Source: Myxocyprinus asiaticus
Lineage: Eukaryota; Chordata; Actinopteri; Cypriniformes; Catostomidae
Direction of reading: 5' to 3'
NCBI RefSeq assembly: GCF_019703515.2
Contig: NC_059379.1
Location: 23,921,880-23,985,879, forward strand
Length of the DNA stretch: 64,000 bases
Every line of letters begins with the position of its first letter. Positions within the stretch are counted from its first letter, which is position 1. Below the pieces are notes generated by a model. That model had not been told where the DNA came from. It saw only the letters and a list, made by a program, of their open reading frames with translations, and did no database searches. Position numbers and translations under genes: made by a program. This document shows, in pieces, positions 22,641 through 34,270 of the stretch.

Positions 22641-25600
22641 CAGATCTCTGTGCTGTATATTAGATGTATGTTTATTTACTTATTTTTGCTCTCTTCAGAG
22701 TGTGGGTGTGAAGCATATGGTGAACCACACAGCTGCCAGTTGTTAAACATTGTGATCAATTAACTGTTAATGGTGGAAATGAGTGTTTTCTGTGCTTTTT
22801 AACTCATCTGCTGGTGTATTGAATTTAATTTTATTTTATTTTTTTATATATATATAATTGTAAATTGTGTAAAAATGTGTGCTCTTTACTCTGAATGGGT
22901 TAGTATTGGCGTAGTCAGCTTTCTCCCTCTCTCTGCACTCTGCCTCATCTAAATATTACTCAAATGTGGTGGCCAGTTTGGAAATTTGGAAAGCACACAC
23001 TGATTGTAGCAGACCAAAAAAATATTTTTACTTCTTGTCACAGATATTCCCATGAGATCAGTCTGTACAAAATGTTTAGAAACATAATGAGTTTGTTCCT
23101 GATTAATTTGTTTTGGTCACTTAATGTGAGGAATATACCATATGTGTCACCACATCTTTGATGGGTAAAAAATCCTGTAAACCTATAAACTTCTGATGGT
23201 GAATTTTTCACTGGGGTTAAAAGTCATTTGAAAACATGGGAGTCGCGATAAATGTTTCCTTATGTATTACTGGACAATTTGTATGTCTTTGAGTCACCCA
23301 CCTCATATCATCAAGCATCAGATTATGATTCTTATAGTTCGATTTAATCCACGTATAATGTTGCAGTTCTTTATAAAGTTCCTGGCCCCAGGCGAGTCTC
23401 CATTTTATTTACTCTCATTTGGCATTTGACAAGTGTTAATTTTGGACCCTGGGTGCAACCATTCTATTCAACACATTTTCCTTGTATTTGTTGCTCTGAT
23501 GCAGAATCTGCTCCGGCAGTGTCAGTCATGTGTCAAATAAATGATGAACAAATTGTGGCTCTCTTTTTAGACTATAGTACAGGAAATCTCTGTCAACACC
23601 AAGATGCTTTTAGAATACATTAGCATCAGTTACAGAGCTTTATCTCTTCCCGCAGCCAGATGATTACACGCTAAGTTATGTCATCCGAGTTGATTATGTA
23701 GAGTCTGAAGTACAATATTATATATTATTGGATCTGATAGGGACTTAATTAGGAGCATAATGGTATGGTAACCTATCAGTCAAGGCTAATTACTATGGCT
23801 TTCATGCAAGAGTAATTGGGTTTTTAGTTCAGGGGCTGAGGTTTGGGACACTGGTACGAAGCAACAATTACTGGCGACAGAGATCTCAGGATTTATGGCT
23901 TGAAATCCAAGATGGAAAATGATGACATGTGATTCATCAAATCACTTTAGCAATCCCCACCTCCACCACACACACATCAGTGTTGTAAGCTTTGGCATGT
24001 CTGAGAACTCACTGAGCACTAATGGCTTTGAACTGTGCTATTTGGGAGTAAATGAGTTTTTCCTATGTTCAATTATTTGTTGAATTGCTTTAATTGTCTT
24101 GTAGATTGATTAATGGATAAATGCTTTTTATGAAGGGAAAAAATACAGGTTTGCCACTTCAATGGCACCATACTACAATGTAAAAAGTGGCAACCTGCAA
24201 TTCTTACCTTAAGGAACTGTTTCCTGACCTAACCCAAAGAATTAGCTTTGTTGGTATAACCTAATGTAGTCAGGTTGATTCAGATATTGAATAATATTTT
24301 TGATAAATCCAGTTAATTTAGATATTACAACATGAAGCGCATTGTTTAGGTTAACATTTCTTTTCAGTCTTCAGTGTATAATAAAGTTAAATCACAACAT
24401 TATTTCAGTTGTTTTTCCCCTCCAGAATTGAAATATAAAAAATAGAAAGCAGTTCTCTACGGTGTGCTATCTTTTCTTTTTTTTAAAACATACTCTATGT
24501 TTCTTCTATAAAATGATAGATGGAATGAGAATTCAGAGCTCCAGGTGGTAGGAATGTCTGAACCTGACATTTCTCATTTGAACTCATTTCACAATACAGG
24601 GACATGTGTGTGTCCTGGTGACCTCAGCTATTAAAATGTTATTTAATATGTTTCTATTGTAATGAAAACACATTTCCAAATCATCTGATCTTCTTTTAGA
24701 TTAAAATAAAAGTTAAAATTCCTCTAAAATGAGTTCTGATAATTAAACACTGCTGATGAAATCTCTTTTAGTGGATTTCATGAATGTGTTGAAGGACAGA
24801 TTTCAGACTCTGTGGAGATGCTGTTTTTCTTTTTCTTTGTTTAATACTGCAGGGATTCAGAACATCAAACAATATCTATATTAAACTCAAACAGTACTCT
24901 ATTTCTCTCTATCTCTTCATGTTTCTGATTAATACACCTTTTCCACACAAAGATTTCACACCCCAGAGTCTAAATGTGCCTGCTCCCATGGCAAACAAAT
25001 CAATAGTTATAGACTTCAAAGTTGCTGATCTTGAAAACTGTTTGAAATACCTTTGAAGAACCCGAGAGGGATTCTCTAATCCACCCATTTTTAGCAAATT
25101 GGATTGGCATCGACAAGCAGGCCACACAATATTTGAAAAGATGTATCTATCTCCACAAGCTGAAAATTGCTGTATGGACTGAACCATGTTTCTAATGACA
25201 TGAAACATGGTCCCTCAGTTGTGAAGTGTACTTTCCAAAAAATTGATACACTTAGTAGTCAGCTACAATAAATCGAGGGTTTGTTTATTATTTAATATTC
25301 ATGTTCAGCATGTGTCACTCAATGGAATTTATCACTACGCCAGCAAGCATCCTTGAGAATTAAAAAAACAAAAAAACAGGAAGGGAATGGGAGGTGGAGC
25401 TTTTGAAACACCTTTCATTTGCACATTATAATTCCTCTGTTATTAAATCATTAGATTGTTGAGTGTATCGAGCATTTTCCTCAGACTAAATTCAATCATA
25501 TTATTTCCCCAGACATACAACCAAAAGAGGTTCATCATCAAAATACTGGCTCTACCCAACTGTATGTGCATGTGTTCAAACAGAGAGACAATCATTTGAA

Positions 25601-27926
25601 GGAACATGTTTATTGTAACCTGCCTATCAGGAGAATTCAATGCAAAGACAAAATCAACATACAGTATAAATGTGTGTGCTGCACGACAATAGTAATACAT
25701 GCACATGAGCACCACAGTTCCTTGTAATTTATTGTCTATTGCTCTCATAGCATCAGAGAAAAAAAGGCAGTTATTAAAAAATACTTTTCTCTAACAGCCA
25801 CTCGAGTGTAGCATGACTTTGTGTGTGACAAGTCACTCTGCTTTCATGCTAATTATGACTCATGTGTCTATATCTTCATGTCACAAATGTGGTTGAATGG
25901 AGTGGTTCTGTCCAAAACAGCCTTTTGATCATGGAAAGATCCACCAGAAAGGTGATTATGCAAGAAAACATGTTTTTCCCCATGTATTATTAAACAGAAG
26001 AAAATCTGATAAATAATTGTTTTTCAAGATTGAAAATCCAAGATTGTAGATTCAAACAATTCCTCTGGTCATTTATATTTATTGCAGTATTACTAATTAG
26101 ATTTTGGTTTATTAAAGTGTGAAATTCACTTAGGATTGTTTACTTCAACTGTAATAATAAGAATTGTTTGTATGTCTGTCTAGCCAATGTTGAAAATCAC
26201 TTCACTGTTACAGTATCTCTGTAAACACAGAAAACTCAGTGTAACATCTTGTATGCTTTTTTTTTTTTTTTTTTTTTTTTTACTCATGAAACACAGTTAT
26301 AAACTAGGGGTAATTAAAAATATTGATATTATGTAAATTATATTTTTTTTAAATGAAATAAAATTAGTTCAGGGAATCAAGACAATTGCTGAAACTCGTG
26401 CCTGCATTATTATTGGTCTAAAGAAGAGGGCCAGCAGCCTTTAATAACAAGAGCTTATTATTGTCCATTATGATCTTGACACTAGAGTCCGGGAGCTTTA
26501 CAGCACCATAAAATGAGGGAATATTTCTACTGTCAATATTCAACACCTTAATTTCCTACAGGCCAAGGACATGAGCTCGCAAAGGCTGAGATCACACATG
26601 AAAGAGCGTTTCACGCCTTTGTTGAAATCTAGAGAGTCTAAGAATAATGCAGTCAGTGGATTTGTTTCATATGTAAAACTTTAAAGAAGATGAACACTCA
26701 GCTATGATATTTCCACTGAGGCTGATGGGAGTTCAAGGGCAAAATCTAGTGGAAAAGCATAGGCCTTTGTGTCCGGTCTTCAGACATTTACCTGTATCTG
26801 CCTGGTCTCTGCAGAGAAATGGCTGTTTGATTCTATTACACTTTCATTACAGTTGTAGTTAATGGTTGTGTCACAGTCTATTAGCTGCATTCATCTTTCC
26901 TGTGATACACAGGGAGACAGAAGCGCACAGAACAAAGACAAATGACTCTGACTCATGGCAGCAGCATTACAATTCAAACATTATTTTCCATACGGCTAGG
27001 AGCAGCTCGACCGGGCCTCGCTGCACACAGCCAGTCATGTTGGTAATGGCACAGAGAAATGCTTTTTCTAATCTAAACAACTCAATTATCTGTTGCGCCA
27101 CCATCCTTGATCAAAAACATTACCTTAACCATATTCGATTTAAAAACACGGTATTACAACCAAAGGGGACAGGAAATAAATCCTGACTGCTCTGCCTGAA
27201 ATCTCTCAATGTGACTCTCGGGTTTGCAGTAAGCCCTTGCTCATTTGGAAGTTCTCTGCTGCTTTAGCAGTTTGCCACTTGCCAACAGTAATCGATTTAA
27301 AAATGCTTTTAACAAATTCATCATTCTGATATTCCTTTACAATTTATAAACTTCTAATCAATAAACAATGGCGAATCTACACAGGGAATGGTAACAAGAA
27401 AGCCATTGGGAGCTGACATCAAAGAAGTATCCATGATCCTTTCCTATGAAATTGATACCACTCATGAAATAGATGGAATAGATAGCACTCATGTGACTGC
27501 CAGAGCTTCATTTCGAAATATAAAATTCATAAGTGCTTTGAAAGTTGATATTCGGCACTAGGCTGCTGGGCCATTAGTCCATAGTAACACCATTTTGTGT
27601 ATACAAAAAGATTAGCCGACGTGCAGAGTACAACACACAGTGACACTGCTACTTTGCCGCCCCTTTCCTAGTCACAGTACACAAATTGCGCAGTCGTTGA
27701 AAGTTTAATGAAGCCAAGTGCTAGAGCACTTTTTGATCTCATTTAATAAATATTTATTTCCTGTCAGCATTAATTACAGACTATATTAAGTTCCGGTGAC
27801 ATGGGCCTAGAAGACTCCATTAAACCTCTCTTGTTATAAATGACACAGCTGAATTTATGCAAGTGTTCAACAGTATTGGCTGCTAAATTAAACTAGTGCA
27901 GTAAATTTAAAGTAACCTCCCATTAC
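22641..27926. other. unique non-coding sequence, possible regulatory islands
   Basis: Five kilobases with almost no recognisable repeats apart from a poly-T run at 26257-26281. Balanced, complex stretches at about 23440-23900, 26400-26640 and 26850-27240 contain clustered homeodomain-type TAAT motifs and no coding frames of note. That composition is typical of conserved non-coding DNA, but conservation cannot be judged from one sequence. Confidence 0.35.
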
Positions 27927-28121
27927 AAAAATTAACCATGGTTTTACTACAGTCCCCATAGTTTCTATAGTAACCCACAGTTACAATATTAACACCATAT
28001 TACTGTAGTAACACCATGGTTAATTGCATTAAAACTGTGGCTTCTGTCAAAAAAAAAAAAAAACACAAAAAAAAAAACATGGTTACTACAATATTACAGT
28101 AGTAAAACCATGGTTAATTTT
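27927..28121. mobile_element. 195-bp MITE with CCATGG-containing inverted ends
   Basis: AAAATTAACCATGGTTTTAC at 27927 is mirrored at 28102-28121 (TAAAACCATGGTTAATTTT). Internal blocks TACTGTAGTAACACCATGG and ATGGTTACTACAATATTACA are also mirrored. An A-rich run (28051-28078) fills the centre. It directly abuts the LINE that starts at 28124. Confidence 0.82.
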
Positions 28122-28123
28122 AC

Positions 28124-30457
28124 ATGGATCAAACCTTTCTTTCAACTCCCGGCCGTCACCGTGACTTTAATCTTTTGATGGACTTTGTCCTCGAACATAG
28201 TGAAGCAAAAGTGTGTAAGCCCCCTAGAGCAACATTAACGCTTCACAGGATGTGTAAAAATCTTGGTCTTACAGATATTTGGAGACTTTTGAACCCATCT
28301 GGTAGGGACTATACATTTTTTTTCATCAGTCCATAAGATTTATTCTAGAATAGATTTTTTATATCCAAATCCCTCATTTCATCTGTTGTTGATTGCTCAA
28401 TTGGAAACATCTTCCAAGATCACGCCCTGGTGAGTTTAGAGGTGTTGCCACATATAGAGAAAAAGAAATCATATAGTTGGCACTTTAATGTATCCCTTTT
28501 GCAAAATCCTGAATTCCAACAAATGTTAAAGGCTGAAATCAATGTTTATATGGAAACCAATTGGTCCTCAGTATCATCTGTGTGCATGATTTGGGAGGCA
28601 TTTAAGGCAGTTCTTAGGGGTCGGATCATACAGTATGCCTCATTTACCAAAAAATCAAAAGCACGAGAACTCGTGGAACTGGAAGGGAATATTAAAGATG
28701 CTGAGGCAGAGCTGAAGCGCCGAATGTCATCTGATGGCCTCAGAGAATTGACCCGATTGAAATACAGATATAATACTATTTGGTCGCGTAAGGTGGAGTT
28801 TTGGCTATTCAGGGCAAGACAGTCATACTTTGAGTCGGGGGACAAGGCAGGGAAAATTTTGGCTAGTTATATAAAGCAGAGAGAGTCTTTTTCTACCATT
28901 CCCTCAGTGAAATCTGCTAGCGGTAAAATATTTACCTCGACCATTGATATTAATATTGCTTTTAAAGAATTATATCTTGATCTCTATAGTTCCACATCTT
29001 CGTGTACTGATGAAGATATTAGAAACTTTGTTGAACCATTAGATCTCCCTAAACTGACGACTGAGGAAAAACAATTCTCTTGATTCTGAGATAACCTTGG
29101 AGGAGCTTGACGAGGTAATTAAGGCCTTGCCTACAGGCAAGTCTCCGGGGCCAGATGGCTTTGTTGCTGAATTTTTTAGATCTTATGCTACAGAACTGGC
29201 TCCTTTTTTTGTTAGAAGTTTATTCAGAATCATTAAAGAACGGAAAACGTCCACCAGCCATGACACAAGCCCGAATCAGTCTGATTCTTAAAAAGGACAA
29301 ATATCCAAGCAAATGTAAGAGTTACCATCCAATTTCCCTGATCCAGCTAGACATAAAATATTGTCAAAAATTTTGGCTAATTAATTAAGTAAAATTATGA
29401 CATCTCTTATACATATAGATCAGGTGGGGTTTATTCGGGGCCGGAGCTCTTCTGATAACATCAGGCGTCTCATCAATATCATGTGGTCAGTGGCAAATGA
29501 TCAGACTCCGGTCACTGCCATCTCACTTGACACCAAAAAGGCATTTGATATGGTAGAATGGGATTATCTTTTTAAGATTTTGGAAATATACGGGTTCGGG
29601 AATACTTTTATTGGATGGATTAAGTTACTTTACAGACACCCAGTAGTGGTAGTACAAACAAATTGATTAAATTCAGATTATTTCACTCTGGACAGGGGCA
29701 CCCGGCAGAGTTGCCCTCTTTCCCCATTATTGTTCTGTCTTGCCCTGGAACCATTAGCAGCTGCGATAAGAAAGGAAGATGATTTTCCAGGGGTGGTGGT
29801 AAGAGGTATGGCACATAAGCTTTTGCTTTACACAGATGATATTTTATTATTCGTCTCCGACCCCACTAGATTTATGCCTTGCCTCCACAAAATTATTAAT
29901 TCCTTCACAGGATACAGAGTCAGTTGGTCTAAATCTGAAGCTTTGGCTCTGACAGCATACTGCCCAGTAATGGCTTTTCAGCCGGGCACTTCCAGTGGCC
30001 TAAACAGGGCATTAAGTATTTGGGCATTTTATTCCCAGCAAAACTGTGTGATTTAGTTAATTCATTTTGACCCCTTAATAAAAAGGTTTCGAGCGATGTG
30101 GGCAGGTGGGCTTCATTACATTTATCTATGATTGGGAAGGTTAATGTTATTAAAATTAATTGTATTCCAGATTCCAACTACCTGCTACAGTCTCTCCCTG
30201 TAGATGTCCCCCTCTCTTATTTCAAGCAATTTGATAGTATAATGAAGTCCTTCAATTGGAATGGTAAGCATCACAGATTACATTTCGATAAATTACACAG
30301 GCCGATTGACAGAGGTGGGCTAGGCCTACCCAAGATTTTGTCTTATTATTATGCATTCGGTCTCAGACATTTGGCTCATTGGACACATCCACCTGAGAGA
30401 GCCCCTCCCTGGTTTTGTATTAAACAGGAAGTTCTATACACAGCCCTCGTTTTGTGA
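28124..30457 (+). pseudogene. LINE ORF2: endonuclease end and reverse transcriptase
   Basis: Endonuclease C-terminal sequence (LTDIWRLLNPSGRDYTFF) is followed at 28430-29083 by the linker (SWHFNVSLLQNPEFQ, FWLFRARQSYFESGDKAG). Reverse transcriptase signatures come next: LPTGKSPGPDGF at about 29130, SYHPISLIQLD near 29320, QVGFIRGRSSSDN near 29420, box A ISLDTKKAFD near 29525, RQSCPLSPLLF near 29705 and box C LLLYTDDILLF at about 29820-29850. The thumb and C-terminal part (GRWASLHLSMIGKVNVIK, RPIDRGGLGLP) lie at 30098-30457. Both catalytic regions are preserved at sequence level, but at least six frame breaks make it a pseudogene. Confidence 0.9.
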
Positions 30458-30655
30458 GTGGTATGCGTAGATGGGCAGGGTAGCAACATTTGAAGGTTTG
30501 TCACATAGAAGCTAGGCAACATAGATCTATTCAATAAGAAATAGGGCAGCTATTTAGCCTTTTTAGAAGGCTCTCAGGGAGGGGCAGTGGAGGGAGACTT
30601 GTTTTAAATGTTTTTGTTGTAACCTTTTTGTTTTTTGTTTTTGAACATATACTTT
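28124..30655 (+). mobile_element. L1-like LINE, 5'-truncated ORF2
   Basis: Starts within the C-terminal part of the endonuclease domain and runs through the reverse transcriptase to a decayed C-terminus and T-rich tail near 30655, where a TA microsatellite begins. 5' truncation is the usual outcome of LINE insertion. Coding frames at 28124, 28430, 29097, 29155, 29397, 29730 and 30098 tile one ORF2 with many frameshifts and stops. It is related to the 5' fragment at 2316-4092, which contains the missing front of such an element. Confidence 0.88.
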
Positions 30656-30660
30656 TTATG

Positions 30661-30665
<5 letters not shown>

Positions 30666-30701
<36 letters not shown>
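30666..30701. repeat. (TA)n microsatellite, left flank of Tc1
   Basis: TA repeat that ends exactly at the left inverted repeat of the Tc1 element. The right flank (32287-32350) is the same repeat, so the element inserted within one TA tract. Confidence 0.93.
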
Positions 30702-30704
<3 letters not shown>

Positions 30705-32283
30705 GTGCATCTCAATAAATTAGAATGTCGTGGAAAAGTTCATTTATTTCAGTAATTCAACTCAAATTGTGAAACTCGTGTATTAAATAAATTCAGTGCA
30801 CACAGACTGAAGTAGTTTAAGTCTTTGGTTCTTTTAATTGTGATGATTTTGGCTCACATTTAACAAAAACCCACCAATTCACTATCTCAAAAAATTAGAA
30901 TACATCATAAGACCAATAAAAAAAACATTTTTAGTGAATTGTTGGCCTTCTGGAAAGTATGTTCATTTACTGTATATGTACTCAATACTTGGTAGGGGCT
31001 CCTTTTTGCTTTAATTACTGCCTCAATTCGGCGTGGCATGGAGGTGATCAGTTTGTGGCACTGCTGAGGTGGTATGGAAGCCCAGGTTTCTTTGACAGTG
31101 GCCTTCAGCTCATCTGCATTTTTTGGTCTCTTGTTTCTCATTTTCCTCTTGACAATACTCCATAGATTCTCTATGGGGTTCAGGTCTGGTGAGTTTGCTG
31201 GCCAGTCAAGCACACCAACACCATGGTCATTTAACCAACTTTTGGTGCTTTTGGCAGTGTGGGCAGGTGCCAAATCCTGCTGGAAAATGAAATCAGCATC
31301 TTTAAAAAGCTGGTCAGCAGAAGGAAGCCTGAAGTGCTCCAAAATTTCTTGGTAAACGGGTGCAGTGACTTTGGTTTTCAAAAAACACAATGGACCAACA
31401 CCAGCAGATGACATTGCACCCCAAATCATCACAGACTGTGGAAACTTAACACTGGACTTCAAGCAACTTGGGCTATGAGCTTCTCCACCCTTCCTCCAGA
31501 CTCTAGGACCTTGGTTTCCAAATGAAATACAAAACTTGCTCTCATCTGAAAAGAGGACTTTGGACCACTGGGCAACAGTCCAGTTCTTCTTCTCCTTAGC
31601 CCAGGTAAGACGCCTCTGACGTTGTCTGTGGTTCAGGAGTGGCTTAACAAGAGGAATACGACAACTGTAGCCAAATTCCTTGACACGTCTGTGTGTGGTG
31701 GCTCTTGATGCCTTGACCCCAGCCTCAGTCCATTCCTTGTGAAGTTCACCCAAATTCTTGAATCGATTTTGCTTGACAATCCTCATAAGGCTGCGGTTCT
31801 CTCGGATGGTTGTGCATCTTTTTCTTCCACACTTTTTCCTTCCACTCAACTTTCTGTTAACATGCTTGGATACAGCACTCTGTGAACAGCCAGCTTCTTT
31901 GGCAATGAATGTTTGTGGATTACCCTCCTTGTGAAGGGTGTCAGTGATTGTCTTCTGGACAACTGTCAGATCAGCAGTCTTCCCCATGATTGTGTAGCCT
32001 AGTGAACCAAACTGAGAGACCATTTTGAAGGCTCAGGAAACCTTTGCAGGTGTTTTGAGTTGATTAGCTGATTGGCATGTCACCATATTCTAATTTTTTG
32101 AGATAGTGAATTGGTGGGTTTTTGTTAAATGTGAGCCAAAATCATCACAATTAAAAGAACCAAAGACTTAAACTACTTCAGTCTGTGTGCATTGAATTTA
32201 TTTAATACACGAGTTTCACAATTTGAGTTGAATTACTGAAATAAATGAACTTTTCCACGACATTCTAATTTATTGAGATGCAC

Positions 32284-32286
<3 letters not shown>
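30702..32286 (-). mobile_element. complete Tc1-like transposon, copy 1
   Basis: The 1585-bp element starts CAGGTGCATCTCAATAAATT and ends with the reverse complement, with long inverted repeats of about 200 bp. Inner blocks around TTCATTTATTTCAGTAATTC, GTGTATTAAATAAATTCA and CACCAATTCACTATCTCAAA are mirrored. TA lies immediately outside both ends. It carries one uninterrupted transposase frame on the minus strand. It is about 97% identical at the protein level to copy 2 at 45993-47588, so the family transposed in the fairly recent past. Confidence 0.96.
30905..31987 (-). CDS. Tc1-type transposase, open frame with intact DDE triad
   Basis: The enzyme cuts and pastes its own element at TA sites. 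I choose the start at 31987 (MGKTADLTVVQK, 360 residues) because Tc1 proteins begin this way; an upstream in-frame ATG at 32023 would add 12 residues. The N-terminal PAIRED-like domain has helix-turn-helix sequence (FIAKEAGCSQSAVSKHVN), then a GRKR linker and a second helix-turn-helix up to about residue 110. The DDE domain carries Asp148 (LFSDESKF), Asp238 (QQDLAPAHTA) and Glu273 (NLNPIENLW), with 34 residues between the last two, the DD34E signature. The catalytic domain also contains the glycine-containing MIWGAMSSAGVG stretch. The last 10 codons run into A-rich DNA and may differ from the ancestral C-terminus. No stop or frameshift is visible; activity is not proved. Confidence 0.92.
   Translation of the reverse strand: MGKTADLTVVQKTITDTLHKEGNPQTFIAKEAGCSQSAVSKHVNRKLSGRKKCGRKRCTTIRENRSLMRIVKQNRFKNLGELHKEWTEAGVKASRATTHRRVKEFGYSCRIPLVKPLLNHRQRQRRLTWAKEKKNWTVAQWSKVLFSDESKFCISFGNQGPRVWRKGGEAHSPSCLKSSVKFPQSVMIWGAMSSAGVGPLCFLKTKVTAPVYQEILEHFRLPSADQLFKDADFIFQQDLAPAHTAKSTKSWLNDHGVGVLDWPANSPDLNPIENLWSIVKRKMRNKRPKNADELKATVKETWASIPPQQCHKLITSMPRRIEAVIKAKRSPYQVLSTYTVNEHTFQKANNSLKMFFLLVL

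Positions 32287-32350
<64 letters not shown>
32287..32350. repeat. (TA)n microsatellite, right flank of Tc1
   Basis: About 64 bases of TA continuing from the right inverted repeat of the Tc1 element. Confidence 0.95.
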
Positions 32351-32353
<3 letters not shown>

Positions 32354-32686
32354 TAAATATTTTCCACTGATTTATTGTCTGTTTGTGTGTCATTGTCAAT
32401 TGGCATTTGACCACTGGGGTGTCTGTTTGTGTTATCCAACACCTATATCACCCATGTGAAAAACTAACTGCTCCCTTAAACTTCATAGCTGGTTGTGCCA
32501 CCTTTAACAGCAACAACTGCAACCAAACGCTTCTGATAACAGGAGATCAGTCTTTCACAATGCTGTGGTGGAATTTTGGCCCACTTTTCTTTGCAGAACT
32601 GCTTGACAGCCACATTGGAGCATGAACTGCCCATTTAAGGTCCTGCCACAGCATCTCAAAAGGGTTCAAGTCAAGACTTTGACTAG

Positions 32687-32702
32687 GCCACTCCAAAACT
32701 TT
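32687..32702. repeat. SINE target-site duplication, left copy
   Basis: GCCACTCCAAAACTTT, identical to 33120-33135. Both copies lie within the interrupted transposase. Confidence 0.92.
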
Positions 32703-33119
32703 TTTTTTTGTGGGGGGATTTTTCCCCCTTTTTTTTCCACCCAATTTGGAATGCCCAATTCCCAGTACGCTTTTAAGTCCTCGTGGTCGCGTAGTGATTT
32801 GCCTCAATCTGGGTGGCGGAGGATGAATCCCAGTTGCCTCCACATCTGAGACCATCAACCCGCACATCACGTGGCTTGTTGAGCGCGTTGCCACGGAGAC
32901 ATAGCGCGTGTGGAGGCTTCACGCCATCCACCCGTCATCCGTGCTCAACTCACCATGTGCCCCACAGAGAACGAACCACATTATAGCGATCACAAGGAGG
33001 TTACTCCATGTGACTCTACCCTCCCTAGCAACCGGGCCAATTTGGTTGCTTAGGAGACCTGGCTGGAGTCACTCAGCACGCCTTGGATTCGAACTAGCGA
33101 ACTAGAGAACTCCAGGGGT
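32703..33119 (-). mobile_element. tRNA-derived SINE, full length
   Basis: On the minus strand the element starts near 33119 with a tRNA-like head containing GTTCGAATCC, a polymerase III B-box. A 350-bp body follows, then GGGAATTGGGCATTCCA, and it ends in an A/C-rich tail (T/G-rich on the plus strand, 32701-32740). It is bounded by a 16-bp direct repeat, GCCACTCCAAAACTTT, at 32687-32702 and 33120-33135. The long perfect target duplication shows LINE-machinery-driven insertion. It resembles the HAmo-type SINEs of cyprinids; that name is from memory and unverified. Confidence 0.9.
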
Positions 33120-33135
33120 GCCACTCCAAAACTTT
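33120..33135. repeat. SINE target-site duplication, right copy
   Basis: Same 16 bases as at 32687-32702, at the SINE head. Confidence 0.92.
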
Positions 33136-34270
33136 AATTTTACTTCTGTTGAGCCATTCAGAGGTGGACTTAGTCCTATTCTTTGGATCATTGTCTTGCC
33201 GCATAATCCAGTTGCATTTGAGCTTCAACGCACGGACTGATGACCGGACGTTCTCCTTTAAGATTTTGTGGTAAAGAGCAGAATTCATGGCCCTGAAGCA
33301 GTAATACATCCCACACCATCACACTACCACACCATACTTGACTGTAGGTATGATGTTCTTTTTGTGGAATTCTGTGATTGATTTATGTCAGATGTAATGG
33401 GACCCCTGTCTTCCAGACAGCTCCACTTTCAACTCATCAGTCCACAGAAAATTCTCCCAAAAGGTTTGAGGATCATCAAGGTGTGTTTTGGCAAAATTCA
33501 GATGAGCCTTAATGTTCTTCTGGGTTAGCAGTGGTTTTCACCTCTCTACTCTTCCATGGACGGCATTTTTGGCCAGTGTCTTTCCGATAGTGGAGTCATG
33601 AACAGTGACCTTTATTAATGTGAGAGAGGCCTGCAGTTCCTTGAACATTGTCCTTGGCTTTTTTGTGACTTCCTGGATGAGTTCACTGTGCTCTTGGAGG
33701 AATTTTGGAAGGTTGGCCACTTCTGGGAAGGTTCACTACTCTGCCAAGTGTTCCCCATATGGAAATAATGGCTCTCACTGTGGTTCTTTGGAGTCCCAGA
33801 ACCTTTGAAATAGCTTTGTAACCCTTCCCAGACAGATGTATTTCAATCACCTTTTTCCTCATCATTTCTGGAATTTCTTTCGTCCTTGGCATAGTGTGCT
33901 ACTGGGTGAGTCCTTTTAGCCAAATTCATGCTGCTGAAAAAGTTATATTTTGGTGTTGATTTGATTGAACAGGGCTGGCAACAATCAGGCCTGGGTGTGT
34001 TTAGTCCAGTTGAATCCCATTATGAATGCAGTTTCATAGATTTGGGGATTTAGTAACTAAGGGCAAATACTTTTTCACACAGGCCCAGTTGGTACTGGAT
34101 AACTTTTTTGCATCAATAAATAACTTTATAATTTAAAAACTGTATTTTGTGTTTATTCAGATTGCCTTTGTTTTATGTTAGATTTTGTTTGAATTTTTGA
34201 AAAGATTTGGTATGAGATATACACAAAAACAGAAGAAATCAGGATGGGGGCAAATACTTTTCCACAGCAC

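Larger units (their letters stand above)
32547..33892 (-). pseudogene. Tc1-like transposase, fragmented and SINE-interrupted
   Basis: The N-terminus MPRTKEIPEMMRKKVIE at 33892 begins the PAIRED-like domain (GKGYKAISKVLGLQRTTVRAI). The second DNA-binding part continues in another frame at 33720-33538. The catalytic core is largely lost between 33538 and 33310, where the first Asp would be. The next part has MRQDNDPKNRTKSTSEWL (second Asp, in QDNDPKN) at about 33180. After the SINE the frame resumes with VLEWPSQSLDLNPFEMLW at about 32680 (Glu region). The codons for VLEW appear on both sides of the SINE because they lie in its target duplication. Confidence 0.84.
32430..34270 (-). mobile_element. 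older Tc1-like element split by a SINE
   Basis: On the minus strand the element begins near 34270 with an end containing AAGTATTTGCCCCCA. A transposase follows in fragments at 33892-33683, 33720-33538, 33309-33120 and 32702-32547. The SINE at 32703-33119 interrupts the last part. The left end near 32430 is poorly defined. Many frameshifts show that it is far older than the Tc1 copy next to it. Confidence 0.82.

Noticed and set aside
24909..25748. Minus-strand frames of about 100 codons
   Set aside because: No recognisable domain, no splice context and composition equal to surrounding non-coding DNA.
30959..31355. Plus-strand frames at 30959-31355 and the identical one at 46261-46467
   Set aside because: Antisense shadows of the Tc1 transposase, conserved only because the two transposon copies are nearly identical.
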